NCBI GenBank assembly: GCA_002702655.1
Contig: PABB01000076.1
Location: forward strand, 122,301-186,300
DNA length: 64,000 nucleotides
Source: Planctomycetaceae bacterium
GTDB lineage: Bacteria > Planctomycetota > Planctomycetia > Pirellulales > Lacipirellulaceae
Reading direction: 5' to 3'
The notes below the pieces were generated by a model, which was not told the origin of the DNA, ran no database searches, and saw only the letters and a program-made list of their open reading frames with translations. The position numbers and the translations under genes are program-made. Below are positions 45,198 through 54,313 of this stretch, one piece after another. Numbering within the stretch: position 1 is the first letter of the stretch; every line of letters starts with the position of its first letter.

Positions 45198-45221
45198 GTT
45201 TGACTTCGTCGCAAGTCAAAC
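45198..45221. repeat. Perfect spaced palindrome upstream of GH78
   Basis: GTTTGACTT (45198-45206) and AAGTCAAAC (45213-45221) are perfect reverse complements around six bases. It lies about 138 bases upstream of the GH78 start and 50 bases after the sulfatase stop (minus strand). There is no T-run on the minus side, so an operator or RNA stem is as likely as a terminator. Confidence 0.6.
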
Positions 45222-45271
45222 GGCGTCCTGGCGACATGTCCGTTGCCGAACTCGCCGAGGAGAGCCGCCGC

Positions 45272-46771
45272 TTAGTCGATGCCTACCGCTGCTGCGGGGT
45301 TTGTGGTGGGCATGGCCGCGCCGATCTGGGCTCGCCATTCGTCAAGATCCTTCTTCATCCGGCCGCAGATCTGCTCCTGCTCGGCGGCCACGTTGTGCTC
45401 CTCTCCGACATCATCCTCCAGGTTAAAAAGCTCAACGCGGTCGTCGTCGAACCAGTGGATGAGTTTCCACGGCCCGTCGCGCACGGCCGCCCCCGGAGTC
45501 CCTCCCTGATTGCTGTAATGCGGGTAGTGCCAATAGACCGGCCCGCGCGGCTCCGCTTCGCCGCGGAGGGCGCCGACAAACGATCGACCGTCGGCGTGCT
45601 GTTGCGGCATCGTGGGCAGGTCGGCTAGCTCCAGAAGCGTGGGATAGAAGTCGGTGCTGGTCACGACTCGCTCGTTCATCGACGCAGTCTGCACGCCAGG
45701 TGCTCGCACAATCAAGGGCACGCGGATCCCGCCCTCGTACAGCCAACCCTTGCCCGCCCGAAGCGGCGCGTTGCTCGTCGGCCAGCCTTGGTCAGCCGAG
45801 ATGGCCACGTCGCCTGTGGACAGTCCCCCGTTGTCAGAGGTGAAGACGACAACCGTTCGCTCGGCGAGGCCCTGTTTCTCCAGGCATGCGAGCACCTTGC
45901 CCACAGCTTGATCCATCGCATCGACCATCGCCGCGTATACGGCATGCTCCTGGATTAAGCGCACCCGCCTGTCGCCGTCGAGCCCCCAAATGGGCGTCGG
46001 CGTCTCGCCAAACGGATTGCGCTTGCGGGCGTACTTCTGTCGCAAGTCTTCGCGAGCGTTCAGCGGCACATGCACGGAGTAGAACGACAGCATCGCGAAA
46101 AACGGTTTGTGTTTGTGCGACTCGATGAACCGCACAGTCTCGTTGGCCAGCCGATCGGGCAGGTGCTCGCCGGGCGGGCCGTCGGGCAACCGCGGATTGC
46201 CGTACGGCGAGAAGTACTGCTTGCCGCCAAAGGGGCCGCCCTGCGCCCAGCCGCCCACGTTAACGTCGTACCCCTGGTACTCCGGCCAATGACGATCGGC
46301 ATGCCCGAGATGCCACTTGCCAGCGAAGAACGTGGCGTACCCGGCGTCATGCAACGCCTCGGCAATCGTCGTTTCATCCAGCGGAAGGTAGGGCAGATAC
46401 TTCGCCGGCTTGAGCGGCGTCGGCTTGTTCCACTGTTCAGGCTGCGGGGCGCCAACGTGCGCGGTCAGGTTGAGCCGCGCCGGGTACTTGCCTGACTGCA
46501 CGCTCGCCCGCGTCGGCGAGCAAACCGGGCACGAGGCGTAGGCGTTCGGGAAGGCGACCCCTGTGGCGGCGAGTTGGTCAATGTGCGGAGTCTCGTAGAA
46601 CGTGCTGCCGAAACAACCCACGTCCCGCCAGCCGAGATCGTCGACCAGGATGAAGACAAAGTTTCGCGGCGGTTCGCTCTCCGCTGCGGCCGACGTCGCA
46701 GTTGCCGCCGCGCAGCCCCCAACGGCGCCCACAGCGACGACAATTCGCAGAATAATCAGTCTGGCCAACAT
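45272..46771 (-). CDS. Type I sulfatase
   Basis: A 499-residue exported sulfatase. After a hydrophobic leader (LIILRIVVAVGAVGGCAAA, which contains a possible lipobox ending in Cys20), the catalytic domain starts with NFVFILVDDLGWRDVGCFG, which carries the calcium-binding Asp pair. The formylglycine signature CSPTR lies at Cys84-Arg88, and GKWHLGHADRHWPEYQGYD near 160 follows the family pattern. Cys84 must be converted to formylglycine by a separate enzyme not present here. The reaction is hydrolysis of a sulfate ester, likely on a polysaccharide outside the cytoplasm. ATG 46771 starts the leader; the frame is open to 46858. The gene is upstream of GH78 on the same strand. Confidence 0.92.
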   Translation of the reverse strand: MLARLIILRIVVAVGAVGGCAAATATSAAAESEPPRNFVFILVDDLGWRDVGCFGSTFYETPHIDQLAATGVAFPNAYASCPVCSPTRASVQSGKYPARLNLTAHVGAPQPEQWNKPTPLKPAKYLPYLPLDETTIAEALHDAGYATFFAGKWHLGHADRHWPEYQGYDVNVGGWAQGGPFGGKQYFSPYGNPRLPDGPPGEHLPDRLANETVRFIESHKHKPFFAMLSFYSVHVPLNAREDLRQKYARKRNPFGETPTPIWGLDGDRRVRLIQEHAVYAAMVDAMDQAVGKVLACLEKQGLAERTVVVFTSDNGGLSTGDVAISADQGWPTSNAPLRAGKGWLYEGGIRVPLIVRAPGVQTASMNERVVTSTDFYPTLLELADLPTMPQQHADGRSFVGALRGEAEPRGPVYWHYPHYSNQGGTPGAAVRDGPWKLIHWFDDDRVELFNLEDDVGEEHNVAAEQEQICGRMKKDLDEWRAQIGAAMPTTNPAAAVGID

Positions 46772-46899
46772 ACTTTTTGATCGGACGTTTTTCGTATTCT
46801 CTTGGCTGGCGGACCGCCGCACATTGGACAGCCCCTCGACGAGACATCTGCCGTGCATGGGGCGTGGGCAGCAAGCCGGTTGAAATCAGGAAAAGGCGG

Positions 46900-46917
46900 G
46901 GCCCGCCCGTGCGGGCC
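46900..46917 (-). terminator. Hairpin downstream of PEP-CTERM gene
   Basis: GGCCCGC (46900-46906) pairs with GCGGGCC (46911-46917). On the minus strand it is followed by CCGCCTTTTCC, a short T-run, so it can terminate the PEP-CTERM transcript before the sulfatase gene. Confidence 0.55.
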
Positions 46918-46956
46918 GCCGCCCACGGCATGCCGCTGCCCCCGTTGGCAAACCGC

Positions 46957-47823
46957 TTATCGTCGTCTGCAGCGAACGCACACAAATGCCAACGCGGCCA
47001 GAAACGACAGCAGCACCGTTGTTGGTTCGGGCACGCTGCTGATGACGACGTTGTCATACATGCGATGCACGAACCCATTGCTGCTGAAACTGACCGTGCC
47101 GAAATTGGCGCCGCCCAGCACGCTGAATGCGTACGGCGTACTGCCGTCGATGCTCACCGAGGCGTTGATCGTATCGCTGTCGCCGTAAGCTCCTGGCACA
47201 GCAGGAATGAAGGTCATCAGCACCGAATGCGTCGCGGTCGGGTCGCCGTAGTCAATGGGGCCGACGCCGCCTGCGGACGTGCCGGCCGTGAAGGCGCCGT
47301 CCTCGAAGATCTGCGTGTTACCCGTATTGCCGCCGGCCGCCTGCTGGAACAGCAAGGCAAACTGAGAGTTCCCCGTGTTGGCCGCGGACCCAAAGGGGTT
47401 GGCCGTCGGGTCGAACCCCAGCGCGACGCTTAGGAAGCCGTTGCCCGTGCCCGGATTCAGCGGATGAAAGCGATTGAAGTCGAAGGCCACGCTGAACCCA
47501 TTGGGAGCGTCGGCGACGGCATCGTAGGTGGTGCGAGCGAGACCTTCGATTGTCGAGGCGACCGAACCGTCCGTGGCGCCGTTGGCGCCGCCGCCGCGAT
47601 CGGGACCAACGATCCAGGCAGCGGTGTTCGAGCCGCCCAGGGCGTTGTCATTTGTTCCCCAGGCGGAGAAGTTGCTGGGATCGGCTGGTTTGCCATTGGT
47701 GTCGCTGCTGCCTTCCACGCGATTGAACGAATCGGAAAACAAGACAGCAGCCGATGCTGGTGCGGCAAGCCATCCTCCAAGCAAACAGAGCCCCAGGATC
47801 AGGAAACCACGTTGTCGACTCAT
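46957..47823 (-). CDS. PEP-CTERM secreted protein, paralogue A
   Basis: A 288-residue protein with a signal peptide (GFLILGLCLLGGWLAAPASA), a beta-rich body that begins VLFSDSFNRVEGSSDTNGKP, and a PEP-CTERM tail (SVPEPTTVLLSFLAALAFVCVRCRRR is the type, with the basic cluster RCRRR at the end). The body is closely similar to that of the next upstream gene (DSFNR, NDNA, FNRFHP-NPGTGNGF, YGDPTATH), so the two are tandem paralogues. The DSFNR opening with a GF-V-FEFNRFHP core resembles concanavalin-type jelly-roll modules; binding of a polysaccharide is possible but not shown. It lacks the dockerin repeats present in paralogue B. Localisation is expected at the outer surface after exosortase-type sorting. 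Confidence 0.88.
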   Translation of the reverse strand: MSRQRGFLILGLCLLGGWLAAPASAAVLFSDSFNRVEGSSDTNGKPADPSNFSAWGTNDNALGGSNTAAWIVGPDRGGGANGATDGSVASTIEGLARTTYDAVADAPNGFSVAFDFNRFHPLNPGTGNGFLSVALGFDPTANPFGSAANTGNSQFALLFQQAAGGNTGNTQIFEDGAFTAGTSAGGVGPIDYGDPTATHSVLMTFIPAVPGAYGDSDTINASVSIDGSTPYAFSVLGGANFGTVSFSSNGFVHRMYDNVVISSVPEPTTVLLSFLAALAFVCVRCRRR

Positions 47824-47945
47824 GAGACATGACTCCAGAATTCAAGGAAGAAAAGAAGTTCAACAGGTTGCCGCTTCTCTGCTTGCGGCAGCGCGTCCGC
47901 AAGTCCGCATGTTGCCGCGCGGCGCACGATGAGCAAGGCGCTGGC

Positions 47946-49037
47946 TCAGCGGCGGCGCCGACCGACGACCCATGCCCCCGCCACGCCGGCCACGGTCAAA
48001 ACGATCGCCCCGGGCTCCGGCACGGCGAAGCCAGTCGCGACGACGGCTCCCGTGCCAAACTGCGACTCCCAAATCGCCAAATCAGCCCCATCGACCGTGC
48101 CGCTGTTGTTCGCGTCGCCCTCGGCCAGCGTCGCGCCGGTCCCAAAGCCACGCTGCCAGATGAGGAAATCGGTTCCGTCGACCTGCGTGTCGCCGTTGAA
48201 ATCGGCGTTGTCAACCGCCGTGAACGGAAGTGCGGTCACGACGAGATTGTCGATGTAGCGATGGACGAACGGGTTGGCACTGAATGCCAACCGCCCGAAG
48301 TCGTCGCCGCCGAGAACGGACGAATTGAAAGACGCAGATCCGTCCACTTCAAGCGTGAAATTGATCACGTCAGCGTCGCCATAGGCGCCCGCCACGGCAG
48401 GCGTCATGGTCAGCAACACCGCGTGCGTTGCTGTCGGGTCGCCATAGTCCAGCGGACCGGTCGCAGCTGTTCCCGGCAGGAAATTGCTGCCAGTCCCGTC
48501 GTCGTCTTGAAAGAATTGAGTGTTGCCAACATTCGCGTCGACTCCCTGCTGGAACAGAATCGCAAAGTCCGAGCCGTTCAGTGCTCCCAGCGGCCCATAC
48601 GTCGTCGCGTCTTCCGGAGCAGTTCGCCCCAAGCCCATGGCAATGAATCCGTTGCCCGTCCCCGGATTGATGGGGTGGAAGCGATTGAATTCGAAGGCCA
48701 CCGTAAATCCTCCCGGAGCGACCGTCGTGACGTCGAAGTCGAACATGCCCCCACCGGCAATCATCGTGGCGACGCTCCCGTCGGTCACTTGGTTGGCTCC
48801 TCCGCTGCGACCTTCCGGCCCGACGAAATAGGCCATCTGCACGGTTCCGCCCATCGCGTTATCGTTCATGCCCCAATCAGAGAAATTGTCGGGATCGGCG
48901 GGGAGAAAATTCGGATCGCCGCTGCCGGTTGTGCGATTGAAGGAATCGGAGTAGATGACGGTCTGTGCCCACGCAGGCCGCACGCAGGCCGCAACGAAGA
49001 CGACCGAAGTAAAGAGGAGGCAATGCAGTTTATTCAT
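47946..49037 (-). CDS. PEP-CTERM secreted protein with dockerin repeats, paralogue B
   Basis: A 363-residue exported protein (signal peptide LHCLLFTSVVFVAACVRPAWA). Residues about 25-270 match paralogue A. Then come two Ca-binding dockerin-type repeats (DFNGDTQVDGTDFLIWQRGF and GDANNSGTVDGADLAIWESQ), followed by the PEP-CTERM signal VPEPGAIVLTVAGVAGAW with a basic end GRRRR. Dockerin-like repeats bind calcium, and in planctomycetes they are common just before PEP-CTERM signals. No cohesin is seen in the window, so classical cellulosome assembly is not supported. It is transcribed ahead of paralogue A with a 122-base gap and may share its transcript. Confidence 0.88.
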   Translation of the reverse strand: MNKLHCLLFTSVVFVAACVRPAWAQTVIYSDSFNRTTGSGDPNFLPADPDNFSDWGMNDNAMGGTVQMAYFVGPEGRSGGANQVTDGSVATMIAGGGMFDFDVTTVAPGGFTVAFEFNRFHPINPGTGNGFIAMGLGRTAPEDATTYGPLGALNGSDFAILFQQGVDANVGNTQFFQDDDGTGSNFLPGTAATGPLDYGDPTATHAVLLTMTPAVAGAYGDADVINFTLEVDGSASFNSSVLGGDDFGRLAFSANPFVHRYIDNLVVTALPFTAVDNADFNGDTQVDGTDFLIWQRGFGTGATLAEGDANNSGTVDGADLAIWESQFGTGAVVATGFAVPEPGAIVLTVAGVAGAWVVGRRRR

Positions 49038-49117
49038 CGAAGAGTTTCCTTAGCGAGTCTGCAGTTTGCGATAAGCGACGAGAGCATGCGCCATCTGCTT
49101 TTTTGCGACGTACGCCC

Positions 49118-50161
49118 CTACGGCAACGTCGCCATGTTCGCTTCGTCGATGGTGCTCAGGTTTTTCCACACGTTCAAATCGATATCGTCGGCCACGGTGT
49201 GAACGGACGCGTCGCACAGGACAACGTTCACGCCGCCGGGGTGACGACTCCGCGAGGAGATAAAGGCGGTGTTCTCAATGCCGGAGTTCGTACAGGGCAA
49301 TCCGAGTTCGGGGCGATGTGCGCAAACGGTGCGGTCCTTGTCGTCCGAGTTGGGGGGCAATTGCGTGCTGATCTGGTAGGTGCCCGAGATATGGTTCCAG
49401 ATCCGTGCCCGGCGATCGACGGCGCCCTGTTCCGAGGGGGCTTGAATCATCTCGAGCATGGCAAGCGTGTTCGACGTGCCGTCGGTAATCTGACCAATCC
49501 GGGCGCCCCAGCCCGTGCCAAACGGGGCCCGATAGTGGTCCTCGGCGGTGAACGCGTTCTGGTTTGTTTGCCCCGGGTAGACTGACTGATCGAATTGATC
49601 GAGGTAGGCGAAACTGCCCCAACACACTCCGTAGTTCCCTTTATGGTCCTTGAAGTTGACCGACCCCGCGGGGCCGCCGAGAGTCGCTTCCATCCGTTGC
49701 CCTTCGTCGCTGGGGCATTGGTAGGTCGGCATGGGGCTGCCAATGGAATCGAGGATCGACAGGTCCTGCTTGTCCCAGTCAAGCTTGCGGTTGTAGAGAT
49801 TGAAGCGGTTTCCCTCTTCCAAGAACGGCATCATGAACACGATGTGCGGCGTGAACGGAATGAACCCCGGGTCCGTGGGCGACATATTCGACGCCCGGTT
49901 GACGCGGATGTCCTCGGGCTTGCGATACCCGAGATCGCCGGGCGGAAACTGCTTGTTGGACGAGTGATAGTTCTGCAGCGCGATGCCAAGCTGCCGCATG
50001 TTGTTGGTGCATTGAGCACGCCGTGCCGCTTCTCGCGCCGCCTGAATGGCCGGCAGCAACAGCGCGACCAGCACGCCGATGATCGCAATGACGACCAGCA
50101 GTTCGACCAGCGTGAAGCCGGTGCGTCGGCGACCAGCGCGAGTTTTCGCTTGAGAATCCAC
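49118..50161 (-). CDS. DUF1559 pseudopilin-like protein
   Basis: A 347-residue DUF1559 protein. The prepilin-type N-terminus is [19 protein letters not shown] followed by [20 protein letters not shown], and the C-terminus has the SRHPGGVNVVLCDASVHTV motif. The start is best placed at GTG 50161, because a perfect AGGAGG (50169-50174 on the minus strand) lies seven bases upstream and the next in-frame ATG would add 53 residues unlike any prepilin leader. It sits between the PEP-CTERM pair and another DUF1559 gene on the same strand. Its role is unknown; it is probably exported and processed by a prepilin peptidase. Confidence 0.9.
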   Translation of the reverse strand: MDSQAKTRAGRRRTGFTLVELLVVIAIIGVLVALLLPAIQAAREAARRAQCTNNMRQLGIALQNYHSSNKQFPPGDLGYRKPEDIRVNRASNMSPTDPGFIPFTPHIVFMMPFLEEGNRFNLYNRKLDWDKQDLSILDSIGSPMPTYQCPSDEGQRMEATLGGPAGSVNFKDHKGNYGVCWGSFAYLDQFDQSVYPGQTNQNAFTAEDHYRAPFGTGWGARIGQITDGTSNTLAMLEMIQAPSEQGAVDRRARIWNHISGTYQISTQLPPNSDDKDRTVCAHRPELGLPCTNSGIENTAFISSRSRHPGGVNVVLCDASVHTVADDIDLNVWKNLSTIDEANMATLP

Positions 50162-50168
50162 CTGCAGA

Positions 50169-50174
50169 CCTCCT
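50169..50174 (-). promoter_or_regulatory. Strong Shine-Dalgarno site deciding a GTG start
   Basis: AGGAGG on the minus strand, seven bases before GTG 50161. It is the strongest ribosome binding site I noticed in the window and decides the start of this DUF1559 gene. Confidence 0.75.
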
Positions 50175-50355
50175 GAAAGAGCAGTTCGTAGCGACAGGGG
50201 CGAGGTGGTGTGAAGCTCGGCCCGCTCGCTGGAATGTAGACTCCTCTGCAGGCAGGAAATCTGTCGGCCATTCCCCAAAAAACTGCCCCCTCTTTCGTTG
50301 ACGCTGATCGGGCGGCGCATGCCCGGAACCGCCGAAGCGGTGCTGTTGGCGGGTC

Positions 50356-51336
50356 TTACGGCGTTTCGCCGCCGTCCTTGCTGGCCAGCGCTTGCCAAGT
50401 CTCGTGGTCGATGTCATTGGCAAAGAAAACCGCCGCTCCGTCGCACAGGACCGCCTGCACGCCCCCTGGATGCCGACTCCGCGAGCCCAGAAACATCAAG
50501 TCCTCGATCGTGCTGGAACTTCGGCAAGGGAGGTTCGATTCGGGGCGGTCCCAGCAGAGCGTGCGGTCGCCGTCCCGGCTGTTGGGTCCCAGGAATGTCG
50601 AGATCTGATAGCAGCCTGGCACATGATTCCACACGCGCCCGCGGCGATCCACCGGATTGCCCGGTTCCGACGGGGCCTGCAGCATTTCCAGCATGGCCAA
50701 TGTTTGCGACAAACCGTCGGTTATCTCAGCGAAGCGGGCGCCATAGCCCGCGGCGAACGGCGCCCGTCGGCCGTCGTCGGTCGTATTGTATCGGCCGTTG
50801 TCGACCTGGTCCGTGTAGCGATATTGTCCCCAGTTCAGCCCGTAGTTGCCCTTATGGTCGAGGAACGTGTCCTCGGTGGTTTCCCACATCACGTAACCGT
50901 CGTCGCTGGGACATTGATACACGGCAATGCGACCGTTGATTTGCGTCGTCACCTCGGGGAGTTGATTGTTCCAATCACGATGAAAGTCATAGAGCTGAAA
51001 TCGATTGCCCTCCTCCAGGTGGGGGAGGATGTAGACCACAAACGGCGTAAACGGTTTGCTGGGGTCGCGATGGCCCTCGTTGCCGGGCGGCAGGCGATTG
51101 TGCTGCGAATGGTAATTCTGCAGTGCCACGCCCAACTGCTTGAGATTATTGAGGCAAGCCGTGCGGCGGGCCGCTTCCCGCGCTGTTTGCACCGCCGGCA
51201 GCAGCAGCGACACGAGCACGCCGATGACGGCAATCACCACCAGCAGTTCGATCAGCGTGAAAGCGCGCGGCGCTAGGCGCCTGGGCGTGCCACAGGCAAG
51301 ATGACGCCAGGACATGTGCCGCGCAACAGCAGACAT
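50356..51336 (-). CDS. DUF1559 pseudopilin-like protein
   Basis: A 326-residue DUF1559 protein. The leader is [19 protein letters not shown] followed by [20 protein letters not shown]; the C-terminal motif is [20 protein letters not shown]. It is about as similar to the neighbouring DUF1559 gene as two members of a local duplication (shared NRFNLY/NRFQLY, YQCPSD, KGNYG, TDG-SNTLAMLEM-QAPSE patterns). ATG 51336 is used, but ATG 51315 is equally possible, and no good ribosome binding site marks either. It is divergent from the sigma-factor gene, with 515 bases between them. Its function is unknown. Confidence 0.88.
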   Translation of the reverse strand: MSAVARHMSWRHLACGTPRRLAPRAFTLIELLVVIAVIGVLVSLLLPAVQTAREAARRTACLNNLKQLGVALQNYHSQHNRLPPGNEGHRDPSKPFTPFVVYILPHLEEGNRFQLYDFHRDWNNQLPEVTTQINGRIAVYQCPSDDGYVMWETTEDTFLDHKGNYGLNWGQYRYTDQVDNGRYNTTDDGRRAPFAAGYGARFAEITDGLSQTLAMLEMLQAPSEPGNPVDRRGRVWNHVPGCYQISTFLGPNSRDGDRTLCWDRPESNLPCRSSSTIEDLMFLGSRSRHPGGVQAVLCDGAAVFFANDIDHETWQALASKDGGETP

Positions 51337-51851
51337 GGAAAGCAGGTACGGACGAAGAGAAAGCGCGTGTAGCCAGAAGTCACGACACGGGGCCGTGGCC
51401 TGGATTCGCACGATGAGATTGCAGCAGACCTGCGCCCCGAGCCACGGCATCCGCGCGCAGGTCTATGTTATCTCACTCCGCAAAGCGATCACTATCTGTC
51501 GCGCCTGGCTGCAGAAAAAAGCGGCCAGCTCGCATCCAATTCGACGCAAACGACTTGCCTGCAATTGTTTACGACGAGTCAGCGGGCCGCTGGGGCGTCC
51601 GGCGGCTGTGTTACTCGCGACGGCGTCGCGCGACCAGTGGAACTGAACCCACAAAGCTCTTCTCAACAGAGGGCAGAGTGACGCGCTGCCACGCGGTCGA
51701 TCAGCCGGGGTTGAGATTTGGCATTTGCGTGCTTTTCTTGCGAGATCTGAGGCTCGTTGCGGAGTCTAGTGGTGCGGCGAGGAAGCCGGGCGGCTACGCT
51801 CGGCTTGGACCGCGGCAACAGGGCTGGACGCCGGATGAAACTGTCAGCGCA
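51337..51851. other. Divergent intergenic region before sigma gene
   Basis: 515 bases between a DUF1559 gene (minus) and the sigma-factor gene (plus). The sigma frame is open back to 51465, but that part is Arg/Ser-rich and not conserved-looking. No structural RNA is evident. Promoters for both directions should lie here. Confidence 0.45.
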
Positions 51852-52370
51852 ATGGGCAGCGACGATCAATTTGTGATGGACATGATCGCCTGCCAGCGGC
51901 GACTGTACGCCTACGTGTTGTCAGTCGTTTTCGACAAAGAGCGGGCTCGTGACATTTTGCAGCAGACGAATCTCGTGCTCCTGGAAAAGAAGGCGGAGTT
52001 TGAGCCGGGCACGAATTTCGGCGCCTGGGCGTGCCGCGTCGCGTACTTTGAGGTGCTCGCCGATCGACGTCGTCGAACTCGCGACCGACTCCTGTTCGAC
52101 GACGAGGTCCTGGCTTCGCTCGCTAAGCACGCCGAGGAAGCTTCCGCCCATGCCGATCAGCGCGTGGACGCTCTGGAAACGTGCCTTGAACAGCTCTCGG
52201 CCGAACATCAAGCCCTGATCCGCGAACGGTATTCGCCGGGCGGATCGGTGGCAGAGATGGCCGCCGCGGCGAGCAAGTCCGCCGCGGCCATTTCGTCGAT
52301 CCTCTACCGGTTGCGATCGACGCTTGTTGATTGCATCCATAAAAAGCTTGAAGGACCTGCGGCGTCATGA
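51852..52370 (+). CDS. ECF-type sigma factor (planctomycete/Verrucomicrobium group)
   Basis: A 172-residue extracytoplasmic-function sigma factor. Region 2 is visible as FVMDMIACQRRLYAYVLSVV, DKERARDILQQTNLVLLEK and NFGAWACRVAYFEVL, and region 4 as ALETCLEQLSAEHQALIRER with the helix-turn-helix GSVAEMAAAASKSAAAISSI and the start of a terminal helix. It directs RNA polymerase to a dedicated set of promoters. The gene overlaps the FecR-like gene by four bases (ATGA), so the two are translated together and the second protein is likely its regulator. ATG 51852 is the first start near region 2; the upstream frame is unsupported. Confidence 0.9.
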   Translation: MGSDDQFVMDMIACQRRLYAYVLSVVFDKERARDILQQTNLVLLEKKAEFEPGTNFGAWACRVAYFEVLADRRRRTRDRLLFDDEVLASLAKHAEEASAHADQRVDALETCLEQLSAEHQALIRERYSPGGSVAEMAAAASKSAAAISSILYRLRSTLVDCIHKKLEGPAAS

Positions 52371-53776
52371 ATACCGACGACAACGGAGTGCGGCGCCTTC
52401 GCCGATTGCTCTCTCAGATCATCGATCAGACGGCCAACGATCAGGAGTTCGCCGAACTTGCCGCACTTCTGGCCGAACGACCTGAGTTGCACGGCGAGTA
52501 CTTGCGAATGATGCAGGCCGAGGCGGCGCTGGACGAGTTGTACGCGCGGATGCAAGCGTCCGACGTCGCGCGCCTTGGCGAGGCACTCGCCATGCATCCC
52601 TCCGACGTGATTGCGGGGCTCGCCGCTCCGCCGTCGGAGCCCAACCGTCGGACCACGCCGGCTCAGCCCTCGCGCCCCGGGCGGCTTTCCCAACTGACGG
52701 CCGATCGCTTGGCGGCGGCGGGACGTCGCGCTTGGTGGGCCCTGGCGGCAGCCCTGCTGATCGCAGCATTTGGCTATGCGGTCTGGCCACGATCCTACGG
52801 CACGCTCGTGGCGGCCAACGACGCCCTCTGGAAAAGCGGCTCGCATTGCGAGTTGGGCCAGGCGCTAAGCAAGCAATGGCTGGAACTGGAAGCAGGCGCG
52901 GTGCAGATTGCGTTTCGCAGCGCTGCGGTCATGAAGATCGAGGGGCCGGCCCGATTTCGTCTGGATGGTCCTGGCCGCTGTCAGTTGGAGAGCGGATCCG
53001 GCTTGGCCTACGTGCCAGTCGCTGCCCGCGGGTTCATCGTGAACACGCCGACGATGCACGTCGTCGACTTGGGCACAAGCTTCCGCGTCGAGGTCGACGA
53101 CGACGGGACCACGAATTTGCATGTACTGGAAGGCGTTGTCGAAGCGGCGGCGCTGAGCGACGATCGCGCCACGCGGCTTGGCGCCGGCGAAATTGCCGTG
53201 GTAGCCGCTGGCGGTGAATCTGGCCTGCAAGCCAGCGGAAGAGAATCGGCATTCGTGCGAACTTCGCCGCGGATCGCGTTTCGCGCCAAGCATCCGCCGG
53301 CTCTGGGACCCACCGGTTTCCGCGGCGACAATCGGGCCTACGTGTTTCTCGAACGCTGCAATTTCACCTTGCCTTACGATTTGTCGGTCAATTGCGCGAC
53401 GACGGGACGCCACGTGCAATTCGGCGACATCGACGGGCGGCTGCCAGCCGGTGAGCGGGTGGATTGCTATCTCATTCACTCGGCGCCAGCCCGCAAGCGG
53501 CATGCGGTTGAAGGCACAGTCATCTTTGAAGGCGAGATACTGGGGATCGTCGCGGATTCCGATAAGCTCAATGCGACCAACGACCTATTTGGCTCGCCGT
53601 GGTCGCTCCATTGCCAACATCCCGAACGGGGGTTGGAATCAATCCCCGACAAAAATGCCGAGCTGTTGGAGATCTCCCCCGATCGGCATACCCTTCGAAT
53701 CACGATGCAAACCGAGTCTGTCGATCAAATGCGCGTCCTCGTACGCAGCGTGGCTGCCGACTCGTTGGCTGAATAG
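52367..53776 (+). CDS. FecR-domain membrane protein, likely anti-sigma regulator
   Basis: A 469-residue protein. The N-terminal 90 residues are cytosolic and helical (LRRLLSQIIDQTANDQEFAE) and could hold the sigma factor. A single membrane segment (AWWALAAALLIAAFGYAVW) lies at about residues 122-140. A FecR domain follows outside (LELEAGAVQIAFRSAAVMKI, GPARFRLDGPGRCQLESG, TPTMHVVDLGTSFRVEV, NLHVLEGVVE). In planctomycetes this kind of protein often continues into a LamG/concanavalin domain; here the last about 170 residues are a different unassigned domain. The likely job is to sense an outside signal and control the co-translated sigma factor. It overlaps the sigma gene by four bases. Confidence 0.88.
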   Translation: MNTDDNGVRRLRRLLSQIIDQTANDQEFAELAALLAERPELHGEYLRMMQAEAALDELYARMQASDVARLGEALAMHPSDVIAGLAAPPSEPNRRTTPAQPSRPGRLSQLTADRLAAAGRRAWWALAAALLIAAFGYAVWPRSYGTLVAANDALWKSGSHCELGQALSKQWLELEAGAVQIAFRSAAVMKIEGPARFRLDGPGRCQLESGSGLAYVPVAARGFIVNTPTMHVVDLGTSFRVEVDDDGTTNLHVLEGVVEAAALSDDRATRLGAGEIAVVAAGGESGLQASGRESAFVRTSPRIAFRAKHPPALGPTGFRGDNRAYVFLERCNFTLPYDLSVNCATTGRHVQFGDIDGRLPAGERVDCYLIHSAPARKRHAVEGTVIFEGEILGIVADSDKLNATNDLFGSPWSLHCQHPERGLESIPDKNAELLEISPDRHTLRITMQTESVDQMRVLVRSVAADSLAE

Positions 53777-54313
53777 CTGCAGCCCGGGAGACACGCTGGC
53801 TTGGCGAGGGCCAGATGTCCCGATCTCGCGCTTTGCCGCCTCGGCATAGCCCCCGCTCGTCGGCCGCTTTCCCATCGGCGCGCACTCGGCGTGGTCTTGT
53901 CGCCAGGCGTTTGACACATGCAATAAGGCGACAGATTCCACGACAGGTCGCGACTTGGAAAGTATTCGAGGTTGTGGAGACCCATGCGGAAATCAGAACT
54001 CGCGCTACGACGGAGGTTGCATCGGCCACTGCGGTGAAGCCACGAGCGTAAAGCGCGGCGGCGACTGCCATGGGGACGTCAAGTCCTCGGTACAAGTGCG
54101 CACGTTCCACGTTCCGCCGGCGAGGCGGCTTCTTTTTTGCGGATCGCCAGGTCTCGATCGTCAACCACGCGTGAGAACTCTCTCTGCCGTTTCCGGCGGC
54201 CCCTACCGCGATCGACCTGAGTTGCGGTCGAATCGAATTCGCTGAGGTCTTCTCCTAGATTTCACGCCTCAGCGCGTTGCCAAAGTCTCTTCCAGCGAGC
54301 GGACGATGCAACC
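53777..54313. other. Intergenic region downstream of FecR gene
   Basis: 537 bases with no intact gene. It contains the terminator-like hairpin described separately and short chance frames. The right part borders the cytochrome c fragment and may include older debris of the same gene, but I cannot follow it. Confidence 0.4.
54114..54138 (+). terminator. Short GC hairpin with T-run
   Basis: CCGCC (54114-54118) and GGCGG (54124-54128) form a short stem followed by CTTCTTTTTT. The form fits an intrinsic terminator for the sigma/FecR transcript, although it is about 340 bases past the stop. Confidence 0.5.
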
